Assembly: GCA_963575745.1 (NCBI GenBank)
Contig: CAUYUJ010015760.1
Coordinates: 25,001-89,000 of the forward strand
Reading direction: 5' to 3'
Length of the DNA stretch: 64,000 nucleotides
Source: Prorocentrum cordatum
Lineage: Eukaryota > Sar > Dinophyceae > Prorocentrales > Prorocentraceae
The translations under genes and the position numbers were made by a program. Every line of letters begins with the position of its first letter. Position 1 is the first letter of the stretch. The notes under the pieces are model-generated. The model was given only the letters and a program-made list of their open reading frames with translations. It was not told the DNA's origin and ran no database searches. This document shows positions 1 through 10,497 of the stretch, one piece after another.

Positions 1-46
1 ACAACAACAACAACAACAACAACAACCACAACCACAACCACAACCA

Positions 47-87
<41 letters not shown>

Positions 88-309
88 CCACCAACAACAA
101 CAACAATAATAACAACAACAACAACAACACCAACAACACCAACAACAACAACAATCACCACCAACAACAACAACAACAACAACACCAACAACCACAACCA
201 CAACCACACACAACAAACAACAAACAACAAACAACAAACAGCAAACAACAAACAACAAACAGCAAACAACAAACAACAAACAACAACATCATCAACAACA
301 ACAACAACG
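1..309. repeat. CAA/ACA trinucleotide microsatellite
   Basis: The first 309 bases are almost pure (CAA)n with CCA and AAT interruptions, ending in a CAAACAA variant. It runs off the left edge, so the full length is unknown. Open frames across it are simple-repeat artefacts. The 128 bases that follow are ordinary unique-looking sequence without a recognisable feature. Confidence 0.95.
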
Positions 310-437
310 ATAATCCGCACCGCGGAATTCCACTTCAGCCACGCACCCAGGGACAGTGAATGACCGTTCGGCCCCCTCACTCTGATATGTGTGTGTCTTA
401 AGGGTTTTGCCCTCTGCCGCCGGCCCGCCTATTACTA

Positions 438-1115
438 GTGCGGGCGGCTGCGCGGGGGTCTCCTTGGGGCCTATTGGGGATCTCGTTGGGGCCTCTTGGG
501 AGCCTCTTGGGGGTCTCCTTGGGGCCTCTTGGGGGTCTCCTTGGGGCCTCTTGGAAACAATATTTTGGGTCTCTCGGGGGTCTCCTTGGGGCCTCTGGGG
601 GCTTCATGGGTGCCTCTTGGGACCTTTTGGGGCCTGCTTGGGGCCTCCTGGGGCCCTCTCGGGGCGGAAAGGTAGAGTTTTTCTGTTCATGGACTCCCTC
701 TTGGTCCTCTCTTGGGACCGTCTTAGGGCCCTTGTAGGCCGTCTAGGGCGCCTCTTGGACCGTCTTGGGGCCCTCTTCGGCCGCCTTGGGGCCGTCTTGG
801 GGGCCTCTTGGGCCGTCATGGGGGCTTTGGGGCCATCGTGGGGCGATCGTGGGAACCTCCTTGTCCGTCTCGGAGCGTCGTAAAGCCGAGACGGCGAGAA
901 GGCCAATGACCTTCAAAAACCCTAGGACAATCGTTCATTTTTGCTTCGTGGGGCCCTCTGGGGAGGCCTATTGGAGGTCTCTCGGGCCGTCTTGGAAGCA
1001 TCTTAGGCCGTCTTGGGGCCATCGTGGGACACCTTGGGGCCATCTTGGGCGTCTTGGCCTCCTAAGACTTTCTTCGGAGTCTCTTCGTTCAATCTTGGAG
1101 GCCTCTCCTGCCGTT
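438..1115 (+). repeat. GGGGCCTCTTGG-type minisatellite, copy 1 (family M)
   Basis: An imperfect tandem repeat with a unit near 12 bases (GGGGCCTCTTGG, GGGCCGTCTTGG and similar) fills this stretch. Two more arrays in the same orientation lie at 23111-23772 and 44585-44845, and three in the opposite orientation at 46900-47430, 59100-59610 and 61140-61975. Inside the array, 868-944 is not repetitive and resembles a core found in other copies (see findings). Proteins predicted here are unit translations (runs of LLGASWG) and are not supported as genes. Confidence 0.85.
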
Positions 1116-1740
1116 CTGGTCGCGCGGTGGCGTTACCATGAGAATCCTGGGGTGACCCGGAGCAGCCTGTATTTGAGGTTCAAGCACCCCTATTGGCTGT
1201 TTGGTGGCGCGGCGGAGCCCCGAAACAGGAGGCAGGAAACAGGACTGGAGAGACAAAAGGCCAAACGACAAATGACAACACATATCACATGACAGCAGAG
1301 CGCACACACCTTCGTAGCCTTGCGCCCCCGGAGGGGGCCGACAGAGCTTCACAACCGCCTCGGTAAAGCCCCAGACGCGAAAGGCATCCGCGCAGAAATG
1401 CTTTAAGAAGGCACGGAGGAACTCAGACGTGCACTTCTCCACCTCTCCAACACCATCTTGCAGCGCGAAGCCCCGCCGCCGGCAAGCTGAAAGAGCACAG
1501 TCATCACAGTCATACCCAAAGGTGGAGACCTCGCGCTTCCACAATTACCGTCCGATTTGCACGATACCGCTGTTGCACAAGTTGTTCAGCCGACTGCTAT
1601 ACAACAGACTACAGCCCACGCTTGACTCCCACCAGACTGACGACCAGGCGGGCTTCAGACCAGGTCATTCGACTACTGACAACCTTTGCACATTCCATGT
1701 GTTACGCGAGCGAGCAAACGAATGGGGTCAAATCCTGTGG

Positions 1741-1852
1741 GTCGCGGGGCCTCGGGGGGGCCTCGAGGGGCGCGCGAGGGCCTCGGGGCGCCTCGGGCGG
1801 GGCAGGGTGCGGGGCGGCGCCGCGCGCGCCCGAGTGGTGTCTCCTTGGGCAG
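1741..1852 (+). repeat. G-rich insertion/expansion inside the LINE RT
   Basis: About 110 bases of GGGGCCTCGGGG-like repeat interrupt the RT between ILWVA (near 1737) and WAALKAQRV (near 1847). In intact relatives this interval holds catalytic motif A (an acidic residue in an xFDxAFD-like context). The repeat resembles the family M minisatellite unit. The flanking protein resumes cleanly, which suggests replacement or slippage expansion rather than random decay. Confidence 0.75.
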
Positions 1853-2645
1853 CACTGAAGGCGCAGCGAGTCCAACCTGGATACGTTGCTCTACTCCAGC
1901 AGCTCTTTGAAGGACAGATTGCCACGGTGAAGACAGACGTCAGCAGCAGACCCGTCAACCTCTTGCGGGGCACGAAGCAGGGCGACCCACTAAGCTCCCT
2001 ACTTTTCAGCGCGCTTCTCCAACCCATCCTTGGTCCGCTCGTCTCCGAATGGCAGCAAAAGAAGAAGGGAGTTGAATTGGGATTTCGCGAGCACCGCAAC
2101 GCTAACCAACCTACGTCTCGCCGATGACGTGCTCTTGACCAGCCAAATTCTCCCGCGTCTGATCTCGATGCTCGACGACATTGCGCGTGCGGCAAAGTTA
2201 CACGGGTTCGAATTGCACCCAATCAAAACCAACACATTCAGCTATCAGACGAGAAGGACCGCAAGGGCGAGCTCACGCACAGCACACGTCCAAGACATGA
2301 ACCTAGAAGTCACCCCGTACGAGGGCAATCTCAAGTACTTCGGCCAATCGATCAGCTTCCACGAACCAGTGGACACGGATATTCAGCACCGTCTGCGAGT
2401 TGCATGGGCATCGTTTACTTCTCGCGAAGAAGAACTGACTAGCAAGCACCACCCACTGGATCACCGACTCCGCCTGTTCAACAGCGCAGTAACACCTACA
2501 GCAGTATACGGAGCAGAGACGTGGACATTCACGGAACCCCACGGTAGCACTTTCGACGGACACAACGACGGATGCTTCGCATGTTCATCAGAACGCCGAG
2601 ACGACGCACGACAACACAAACTGACCATCACAGCAGTCCGCGACC

Positions 2646-2705
2646 ACCAGACAACGAAGCACCAGACAACGAAGCACCAGACAACGACGCACCAAACAAC
2701 GACCA
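2646..2705 (+). repeat. 15-bp tandem repeat in the LINE C-terminal region
   Basis: Four copies of a 15-base unit (CAGACAACGAAGCAC and variants) sit between the two conserved C-terminal blocks of the LINE protein. The reading frame of the second block starts just before it (RMFIRTPRR near 2578), so the repeat lies in a spacer rich in Asn, Asp and Pro. Confidence 0.7.
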
Positions 2706-3269
2706 CTGCAACAACAGCACTAGCGACGACGCGGACAGCAACCCACCCCAGCGCGACACACCTGCCGAAGTTGACGTGCGCAGCGAAGACGGCGAAATCA
2801 GCACTACAACAGACCTGGAGGAACCCTGGGTAGAGTATATACAGCGAGCAACACGGCGTGCATAACACTTCAGGAAGCTCCGCCGCATCGACAACTGGGA
2901 GACGGTTCGCAAGCGAAAAGTATGGCGAATGGCTTCAAGAGTCGCAAACCACACCCAAACAAGTTGGACACAGCAAGTGTTGCAATGGCGACCAGACCCC
3001 GACCCATGGCAGCGAGGACAGATGCAGCACGGTCGTCAACACAAACGCTGGGTCGACGAAGTCAGCACTTGTCTACGCCAACGCAGACCAGACCTTCACC
3101 GACCGACCGCACATACCTGCGCGACAGGAGAACCAAACGACATTACATGTATTCAAACAGTACAGGACACCGAAACATGGACGGCGTTCGAGCACCACTA
3201 CGTCGACCCCACACCAGCCGACACCCAGAACCGAAGCCAGTGACGCGAACGCCCAGCGAGACATCCCAC

Positions 3270-4345
3270 GTCGACACCGACACCAAGGACTTTCTCCTCT
3301 TTCTTCCCCCTTCTTTTCTCCCCACAGACTGGCACGACCGACCCCGAGGACCATCCTCCGTCCTCTTTTTATGTTTTGCGCATTTGTCTCGCATTGCATG
3401 CTGTCCAGGCACGCCAGATCCCCGAGGCCACGGCCTCGCCCGCCCGGTTTTGAGTAGGCCCGGACGTTGTCCGCAACGTTGGTCGCATCGCATCGCGAAT
3501 CGCATGTTTTATGATCGGGATCGTGGTCAGATCAGGCTCTGTCAGGGGGGGGGGACGAGGACGGGGATGAGAAGGAGGAGGAGGAGAAGGAGGAGGAGAA
3601 AGAAGAGGTAGAGGTGGCCGCAGGCGGCAGCGAGCCCGTGCATCAGGCGATCGGTAGGTCCACGTGCCCGCGTGGCTTGATGGGGTGAGGGGGGGCGGGG
3701 GCGCGGCACGAGGTGCAGCGACCGCCCGAGGCGAGCGGAAAGACGCCGACGGCCGTGCGCGCAGACGCCAACGCCGAGGAAACCAAGACCCAGGCCGGAG
3801 GCTCCAGTTTCGAGGCGGCGTGTTTGCCAGATGGGGCGTCTCGGAATTGCTGCGGCCCGGGCCGGGCGTGGGGGAGGCGGTGATCAACCAGGCGCAGCGC
3901 GGAGAAGGAGGAGGAGGAGGAGGAGGAGGAGGAGGAGGACTGCCGCCTAATTCACTGCGCTCCCAATGCGCCCAGGTCGTTTTTTGTTTTCTCTGACACT
4001 CGAGGTACGTGACATGTGCTGCACCTGGAGTTCGCTCCAAAAAATGGAGGCGAGCAGCAGGCAGGAGCAGGAGCGCGGGAGGGACGAGTATGCGGAGGGC
4101 GGGGGCGACCATAGACACGCGAAAGTCGATGTAGGTGACGGCGATGTGCGTTTCGGTATTGTAGGTGGGTGTGTCTCGTGGTTAATCCAAGTGTAGGGAA
4201 GCGTCGTTCGCGTTTTCCTATAATTCTCCGTGCCGTTCTCGCTCGATAGATTCGCGCATTTGAAATTTAGGAAAGTGTGACTCGCGATTTCCTAGAATTG
4301 TTGGGCGCGAGTTCGGCGTCGCAAAAACCAGGTTCACAACACCGC
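3270..4345. other. Noncoding stretch downstream of the LINE; purine runs
   Basis: I see no gene here. It contains pyrimidine-rich sequence (3290-3370), GGA/GGAGAA runs at 3555-3605 and 3903-3940, and two related AT-richer phrases near 4200-4300 (TTCCTATAATTCT and TTCCTAGAATT). Long frames, especially on the minus strand, reflect the purine/pyrimidine bias. Confidence 0.5.
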
Positions 4346-5160
4346 CGTTAACCAACATCGCCGTTGCGGGGGGGCTCGCAGGAGCGCGGCCCCGGCAGCG
4401 ACCTCTCGCCGGATTCCACCGCCGTGCTGCGGCTTGCGGAGGGAATCAAGGCCAGGCGGCCGGGAGAGTTTGCCTGCGCGAGGGGGGGAGGGCCAGCCTG
4501 GGGACCGCGTGGCGCGCGCCGGGAGAAGCTGCGCCGTCGGCGCGTCCTCGCGGAAGGCCGGCGGAAGTGAAACGGCGGCGGCTCCGCCGGCAGATGTAGA
4601 AGCGAGACGCCATCATTGTTTGGTTCAGTTTGGGGGCGAAAGGTATGTAAAATATATGTTTCCTGCGGTGCCACGTTGAGGTAGAATCCTTCCAGCCGGC
4701 TGGGGGCAGGCGTCCCCGACGGCGGAACAGTTTATTGCATACCGTTCTTCGCCCGCTGATCCAGGGTGTCTGGGATCGGCCACGTAACGCTCGACGTTCG
4801 ACCTTCCAGGCTCGAGTTTCGAGCGAGTTTCTTGCCTGTTTCGGCCTGCCCCTTGGGCCCTGAACGCATTGATCTGTTGATCCGGGACGAGGAGATGGCT
4901 GGTGGTGGTGAGGCGAGGTCCGGGGACCGATTTTGAACGGATTTTGGTCGGAGCCGGGGCGCTGACAGCGCCAGCCAGCAGTGATCCTCTTCTGACGGGC
5001 CCGGGTCTGGGAGCCACGCGGCGCGTTCCAGAAGGGGCCTCGCCTTCGGCGCGTCTCGCCGTCGGCGGAAGCCTGGCGGAAGCGGGCGGAAGTAAAACGA
5101 GGGCGGCTCCTCCAGCGGAAGGCGGTGGAAGTGCGAGTGAGACGTCCGGAGTCGGCCACG
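4346..5160. repeat. GC-rich dispersed repeat with GCGGAAG clusters
   Basis: The clusters near 4552-4590 and 5064-5128 carry repeated CGGAAG/GCGGAAG units followed by a GGCGGCTCC phrase. The complementary form (CTTCCGC units with CTTCCGCCGGCGGAGGCGG) occurs near 45590-45690, so this is a dispersed family present in both orientations. Predicted proteins differ between strands and lack family features. No gene is called. Confidence 0.45.
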
Positions 5161-5167
5161 CGAGTCG

Positions 5168-5262
5168 GAGGAGAAACACGGACAGCCACCACCGAGAACC
5201 CATCAGTGGGGGGCCGGCCCTTCACCGATCGGTTCTCGGTGGCGGTGGTCCATGTGTCGCCG
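5168..5262. repeat. 95-bp imperfect palindrome
   Basis: The arms 5181-5200 and 5231-5250 pair through CCACCGAGAACC and GGTTCTCGGTGG, and the centre is the perfect palindrome GGGCCGGCCC. Pairing extends outward with mismatches on both sides. Both strands therefore encode similar peptide phrases (TENPSV, TENRSV), a by-product of the palindrome and not evidence of a gene. Confidence 0.8.
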
Positions 5263-5425
5263 CGCCGCTTGTTCCGACACGCGGTCTTACGTGTTGGGGA
5301 GGGCGCTTCGGCCACCAGGGCAAACTCCGCCTCAGACGCAAGGCTTGCCGTGGGTTTGCCGTGGTGTCTGCGTTCCCCACTTGGGTGCGTCGAGAACAAA
5401 CGCCGCGGCGACATGCTCATCCTCT

Positions 5426-5639
5426 CGGCGGCGAGCAAGGGGGGGAAGTGAGAAGGGGCGGGCCTTCTCAGAAGGCTCGGAAGCCAGATTGGCCTTCTGA
5501 TAGGTTGTGTTGTTTGTTTTTCTCTTTCTGAGCCTCCCCCGAAGACACAGAACACCTCTCAGGAGGCACGAGAGCTTCTGAGAGGTCCCGCCGCCTTCTG
5601 AGAAGTTCTTCTTCTCACTTCCCCCCTCGCTCGCCGCCG
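5426..5639. mobile_element. Short foldback/MITE-like element with 29-bp inverted ends
   Basis: The left end 5426-5455 and right end 5611-5639 are inverted repeats with one mismatch and one extra G: CGGCGGCGAGCAAGG... on the left and ...CTCGCTCGCCGCCG on the right. Further inverted phrases (GCCTTCTCAGAAGG against CCTTCTGAGAAG) lie inside. At 214 bases with no open frame it fits a nonautonomous foldback element or a long hairpin. It directly abuts the GAT microsatellite. No clear target duplication is visible. Confidence 0.6.
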
Positions 5640-5649
5640 ATCTTCTGCA

Positions 5650-5686
5650 CGATGCAGATGACGATGACGAAGACGATGACGATGAC

Positions 5687-5759
<73 letters not shown>

Positions 5760-5769
5760 ATGGTAATGG

Positions 5770-5804
<35 letters not shown>

Positions 5805-5889
5805 CTGATGACGACGATGATGATGCTGATGATGATGCTGATGATGTTGATGATGCTGATGATGGTGATGGTGATGGTGATGGTGATGG

Positions 5890-5956
<67 letters not shown>

Positions 5957-5972
5957 GATGATGATGATGGTA
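5650..5972. repeat. GAT trinucleotide microsatellite
   Basis: About 320 bases of (GAT)n with GAC, GCT and GGT variants. Poly-Met, poly-Asp, poly-Ser and poly-His frames across it are artefacts. It is followed directly by a conserved flank that recurs next to GAT sequence at 15833. Confidence 0.97.
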
Positions 5973-5978
5973 GTGCGG

Positions 5979-6058
5979 GCACAGTAATGATTTAGCTGTT
6001 GCGCAGTTGTGTCGTTTACGATCGTTCACCTCTTGCCATTAAGGGTCAAGCTGTTCAG
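5979..6058 (+). repeat. Conserved flank repeat (copy 1 of 2)
   Basis: About 80 bases, including CAGTAATGATTTAGCTGTTG, CAGTTGTGTCGTTTACGATC and CTCTTGCCATTAAGGGTCAA, recur nearly unchanged at 15833-15912. Both copies follow GAT-type sequence. Here it leads directly into the start of the DIRS-like element, so it could be that element's 5' border or an older repeat it landed in. Confidence 0.8.
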
Positions 6059-6072
6059 GAGCGGCCCGTCCG

Positions 6073-7223
6073 ATGGTCCCGCGCGTCGGCGCCGGCGCGG
6101 CCTGGGCGGTGCTGGTGCTGGAGCTGGCGCAGGTCGCGAGGGACCTGCGGGCGCCGGCGGCTCCACCCTCGCCCCCGCCCCCCGCCGCCTCCGCCGCCTC
6201 CGCCGGCGGCTTCGGCGGACAGCGGCCCGAAGGGGTCGCCAGCGTGGGCGCTTGCCCGCTGCGAGGCGGCGCTCGCGGCCTGCGAGAGCTGCCCCGCCAC
6301 AGGCGGGCCCGAGCCCGTGGAGGGACTGGGGCCCTGGCGGCCAGTGATCGCGCTGCTGGCGACGCAGCTGGCACAGGCGGTCGCGGCCGGGTGCTGGCGT
6401 CGTCAACCACGGGCGACCGCGGCGACTGCGGGCGCGCGCGACTGGGATGCCGCCGCGCCCGTGTCCGTCACGACGGCTGCCCCTGCGAGGCGCGGTGGCG
6501 GGGTGTTTGCGTGAGGCTCGACTGGGCGAGAGGGTCCGCGTCGCCTATGTGGATGACGACGTGGACCACGAGCGCATGCTCGTCTGGCCGGTGTCGGAGG
6601 CGCTGTGGTACGTAATGTCGCCAGATCGGGATGTTTGGGTTGAGGACCTGACAGCGGCGGATCACGCCACGGGACCCTGCCGCTGCTGGCCGCTCGCGGG
6701 TGGTGTTCAGCGCACGGCGCCGCAGCGATTGCACGGCTTTAAGGAGCTGCCCGACGCCGATGGGCTGGGCGCGCAGATGACCGAGTGCCGTCGCACCGCG
6801 TCGCTGGAGCTGGGCTTCGTGGAGAGGCCGCTTCCGACCGAGGCCGAGGTCGGCGGGGCCTTCCACGTGCTGGACTGCAGGGCCGGTGGGGTTAGCGGGA
6901 CGCTCGCGCCTCGGGTTCGCGGGGTCTGGATGCTGTGCGAACCGCTGGGCCGGGCGAAGATCGGCCAGGTGATCGAGCTGACAGAGCTGGATCACGCCTG
7001 GGGCGATCAGGCGCTGATTAAGGGCTCGGATGGGCACGGCCGCGCGAGGCTTGTGGACCCGAGCGACGTGGGGGCGCTTGCAGAGGGGCGGCGCCAGCTG
7101 CTGCGAGACGCGCTGGAGCTACAAGCGATCGCGGCCGCCGGGGCCGGCGAGGCCGCGTCCTGGCGTAGCGATCGGGCGCCGGCGCTGCTGGCTTCGTCGC
7201 GCGCGGCGCCCTCCAAGGCCTGA
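6073..7223 (+). pseudogene. N-terminal region of the DIRS-like element
   Basis: The first ATG giving a plausible start is at 6073, with a hydrophobic stretch (AAWAVLVLELAQVARDLR). After frame changes near 6230 and 6450, a well-kept block reads VRVAYVDDDVDHERMLVW and WYVMSPDRDVWVEDL (about 6530-6650), then an acidic/neutral region up to a TGA at 7221. I recognise the block as the N-terminal part of a repeated dinoflagellate retroelement protein, but its function is unknown; a gag-like or nucleic-acid-binding role is only a guess. Confidence 0.55.
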
Positions 7224-7262
7224 GGCAGTGGCGCAGGGGGCTCGGCCGGTGGATGCAGAGGC

Positions 7263-7862
7263 TTGCCTGACGGCCGCGGTGCCGAGGCGATTGCGGCGAT
7301 TGAGGACGCGCGGACTCAGTGGATCGACGTGGGCGCGCACGGGGGGCGCGTCCAGACGCGGAGGGATGTCGCCCGCGAGTCGTCGACCGAGGAGTGCGAC
7401 GACACGCCGCTCGAGGGCCCGCGCGCGGCGTTGCACTTGCTTAAGCGCATGGGGCAGTTCGGGGTTAACCCGAAGAGCTGGCTTGAGAAGTGGTGCTTGG
7501 AGCGCCGCGTCGGGAAGTCGGACCGCCCCTTACATGGGCTGGAGACGCTCGGGGAGGCGCTGATGATCGGCGGAAGTTTTGAGCAGCTCAACATGCCTTC
7601 GCTGGTCAGCTTCGAGAAGATCTGTCGGCGGGCGCAGCTCATCATCGACGCGCGCGCCGAGCCCGGCACGGCCCCCTTGTGGCGGATGGCCCGCTACTTC
7701 AACGGGGTGGCCACGCTGGCCGACGCGGTGGGCCCAGCGCCGCGCATTTGCGGGGCGCGCCGGGCGAAGGGGGAGAGAACGAGGCGAGCTCCACCCGCGC
7801 TCGGGCGCCGACGACCGGCTTCTCCACGGGCGGCCGCGAAGAGGGGCAGGCTGGGGATCTGA
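7263..7862 (+). pseudogene. Conserved linker domain upstream of RT
   Basis: This stays in the frame of the preceding block, which ends at a stop at 7221, and encodes PLEGPRAALHLLKRMGQFG near 7405 and GGSFEQLNMPSLVSFEKICR near 7569, then a basic Arg/Ala-rich tail ending at a TGA near 7860. The GPR...LK.M and QLN...L.S.E...R pattern is shared by dinoflagellate RT-containing repeats as I know them. The role is not known; the position between N-terminal region and RT suggests a structural part of a gag-pol-like polyprotein. Confidence 0.55.
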
Positions 7863-8199
7863 AGGGGGCGCCCGAGGGGCGCGGCCGCGCGCGCGGCCGT
7901 GGAGGCCGCGGTCGGGGGGCCGACGCACCGGCGGAGGCCCAATGAGCAGCGACCCGGGCGGGGGGGGCAGCCCGACCCCTCGCCCGCAGCACGCGGGGCG
8001 CGGAGGCTTCTGGCCCTCCAGCGGCTCGCGGGGCATTTTCCCCTTGCTGCGTCGGCCGCTCCCACGCCATGCTGGCGGCGCCGTGGGCCGAGGGCCGCAA
8101 GGGCTTCAAGGCGAGGCTCTCGCGGCCCTGGACTGGCTCGCTGGATGCGACTTCCACACAGGCGAGGCCATCGCGAACGGCGTGCCAGCGCGCGGGCCG

Positions 8200-9560
8200 C
8201 GGCCGCCCGCGCCGAGGGACTCCTGCACGGGATGCAGCCGGCGCCAGATGACGAACCCATCCCGTCGCCGCAGGATGCCTTTCGCGAGCTTTTGCAAGGT
8301 CGGGCCGTCTACGACTTCGAGCGCGCGGGCAGAACGCTCGCCCCCTACCGACGTGACGCGGTGTCGCTACCTGAGAGCGTGGCGGGTCGTCGTCTCTTCT
8401 CGGGGCTCAGCGACGCGCGCTGGCGATCTGCGGACAGCGAGGGCCGGCGAATGCTTCGACGGGCGGAAGATAGACTTCAGTTAATGCATGACGACCCTAA
8501 CAAGCCTTACGTGGATGCTGGGCTGGGCCGCAGCCGACGGCGCCGCGCAGACTTCATCGTGGGCCCCCGGGCTCGAGGGGCGCTGCGCCTCGGCTGGCCC
8601 TGCCCCGAGGAGACAGGGGCGTTCTTCGTTTGGAAGAAAAGTCGGGTGCAGACGCGAATGGCGCTTGACTGCAGGAAGACCAATCAGCGGTTTAACGAGG
8701 CGCCGCGCGTCGAGCTGCCGACGGCCGAAGGGGCAATCGGGGATCGGGGCGAGGACTTCGAGGACGGCGCGTTGCCAATTTACATGGGCGTAGCGGACGT
8801 GAAGGGCTCGTTCCACCAGCTGATCATGCCAGAGCGGTTAACGCGGCATTTTGGATTACCGGCCGGAGGGCCGAATATATCGGCGCGGCGGGAGAGACGA
8901 TCGATGGGGGGCCCGCCCACAAGGGCGACATGGTCGTGCCCGTGGCGCGCGCGCTACCAATGGGGTTCACTTGGGGCCTGTTCTTCTGCCAGCGCATCGG
9001 TGAGGAGCTGCGTCGCCAGGTCCACGCGCTGCGCGGCTACCAGCCGCCGAGGGGCCGCGGCGCCCCTGCGGTGCTTATTGTCAGCAATGGCGCGCACCAG
9101 CTTCGGCACTAGGTGTGCGTCGACAACCTTGGGGTGATGGGCGACCGTCGACAGGCCGTCGAGCTGGCCTAGGCGGAGATGGCGAAGATCTTCGAGAGCT
9201 TCGACCTGCCAGTGCACGGCGAAGAGGTCCGCAGCACTGCGCCGAGGCGCTCGGAGTGACCTTGGACGGAGAGAGCCAGCGGACAGCGCTGACGACGCGT
9301 CGCTACTGGCGGTTGCATTCTGCGCTTCGACGCCTCCTGTACCGTGGCCGAGCCAATGGGGCCATGGTGGAGGTTATCTTGGGCCACTGCGCCTTCTGTG
9401 GCCTGGTGCGTCGGCCGACGCTATCGTGCTTTCACTCGGTGTACAAACTCATCTTGGTTAATTACGCGGTGCAGCAGCCGCTCTGGGGCTCCGCGGTGCA
9501 GGAGCTGCGGGCGTTCCTGTGGATGATGCCCTTCTCATCCTCCGATTGGTGGCCAAAGTG
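8200..9560 (+). pseudogene. Reverse transcriptase domain of the DIRS-like element
   Basis: RT motifs in order: GAFFVWKKSRVQTRMALDCR (about 8617-8676), catalytic motif A ADVKGSFHQL (about 8793-8822), ARALPMGFTWGLFFCQ (about 8945-8992), the catalytic C box as VCVDNLGVMG (about 9113-9142, a YxDN type whose Tyr is now Cys), and the C-terminal VILGHCAFCGLVRR with FHSVYKLI (about 9373-9450). The frame shifts near 8862 and 9240, and a TAG at 9110 falls immediately before the C box. The enzyme would copy element RNA into DNA. The YxDN box and the RNase H and recombinase that follow fit a DIRS-like RT, not a LINE or copia type. Confidence 0.8.
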
Positions 9561-10165
9561 GAACCCGATCGTCGGCGCTAGCGACGCCTCGGAGTGTTGA
9601 TTCGGTACCTCCGCAAGCTATTGGAGCGATGGGGAGGCGAAGGCCGCGGGGCGCGCCCGCGAGAGGAACCGCTTTCGCGATGTCCGCGCGGCGCGTGCAC
9701 GGGGGCATGCCCTAACGGCAGCGGGGCTGCGGGAGCTCACGGGGCTGCCGCCGGCCGAGGAGTTCGAGCTGCCCGTCGACGACTTCGACGGCCCGGGCTC
9801 AGCCAGGGCGCTGGGCGAGCACGACGCCGATCCGAGCTTCCCCGGGATCGCCGAGAGCCGCCTGTCTCACAGTCGCTGGGTGCCTCGGTTTTGGGGCGCG
9901 TGGAACTGGGATCAACCTATTTTGATCCTTGAGGCCCGAGCGCTGGCAATGTCACCACGGAGGGTTGCGCTGAGTTCATTCGGAAAAGATGTGCGCCAGC
10001 TTCTCCTTGTTGACAACGTGAGCGTTTGTTTGAGTTTCGACCGATTCAGAAGCAGAGACTTTCGGTTGTTGAGCCACATCCGTGCGTTTGCCGCGTGCTG
10101 CCTCGCCCATCACTGCGCGTTGGGTTCCCGGTGAGCTCGACAATTCGGATGAGCCCAGTCGAATC
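9560..10165 (+). pseudogene. RNase H domain of the DIRS-like element
   Basis: Frame 1 reads VGASDASEC, a TGA at 9598, then FGTSASYWSDGEAKAAGR; later ILILEARAL (about 9924-9950) and LLLVDNVSVCL (about 10003-10035); after a frame change near 10105, ARWVPGELDNSDEPSR (about 10115-10162). The Asp in SDAS, Glu in LEARAL, Asp in LLVDN and final Asp in SDEPSR match the acidic catalytic residues of retroelement RNase H, which removes the RNA strand after reverse transcription. All four are still present despite the stop and frameshift. Confidence 0.8.
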
Positions 10166-10490
10166 TGCGATGCCTTTCCCAGTGCTTCTAATTTGCTTAC
10201 CCGCCATCTGGAGGAGGGCCGACTTTCTTTCTCGGGCCCTGGGTCGGGGGTTAGCAGCACATCCTGGCAAGGGGGGAAGATTTGCAAGTGCGTTGAGTAG
10301 CAGCCATGACCACTCGCGACCCGAGAGCAAAGAGGCACATCTGGGTCCATCTCGCCGCTTCGCAAACAGTTTGTATCAGACTTCGGCCATGCGCGATAGT
10401 CTTGATGGCTGGGGCGCCGCCTTGCACCCTTGCGGGTCGCCGGCGAGTTCTGGCCCCTGCCGCCCCTCCGGTGACGAGGTAGCCCGGGCG
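10166..10490 (+). other. Spacer between RNase H and recombinase
   Basis: No domain is recognisable. Frame 2 stays open briefly after the RNase H motif (to about 10300), and the rest is a GC-rich Ala/Arg/Gly linker. It probably belongs to the same polyprotein. Confidence 0.4.
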
Positions 10491-10497
10491 GGCGCGA

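Larger units (their letters stand above)
1324..3246 (+). pseudogene. LINE (non-LTR retrotransposon) reverse transcriptase, degenerate
   Basis: Several frames together spell a non-LTR reverse transcriptase of the kind abundant in dinoflagellates. In order: a pre-RT linker KAPDAKGIRAEML near 1360; NYRPICTIPLLHKLFSRLL near 1540; QAGFRPGHSTTDN near 1645; motif B RGTKQGDPLSSLLFS near 1965; the catalytic box as NLRLADDVLL near 2105 (usual FADD); and a C-terminal region with KLKYFGQ-like and HRLRLF motifs, WVEYIQRATR near 2828, WETVRKRKVWRMASRVANH near 2900 and WTQQVLQWRPD near 2955. Frame changes fall near 1540, 2070 and 2570, with stops near 1403 and at 2863, so it is dead. The motif A segment is missing (next entry). 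No endonuclease region is visible upstream, so the copy is 5' truncated. It would have copied its RNA at nicked target DNA. RT assignment is secure; the clade is not. Confidence 0.88.

Noticed and set aside
5559-6029. Poly-His protein on the minus strand
   Set aside because: It is the translation of the ATC complement of the GAT microsatellite.
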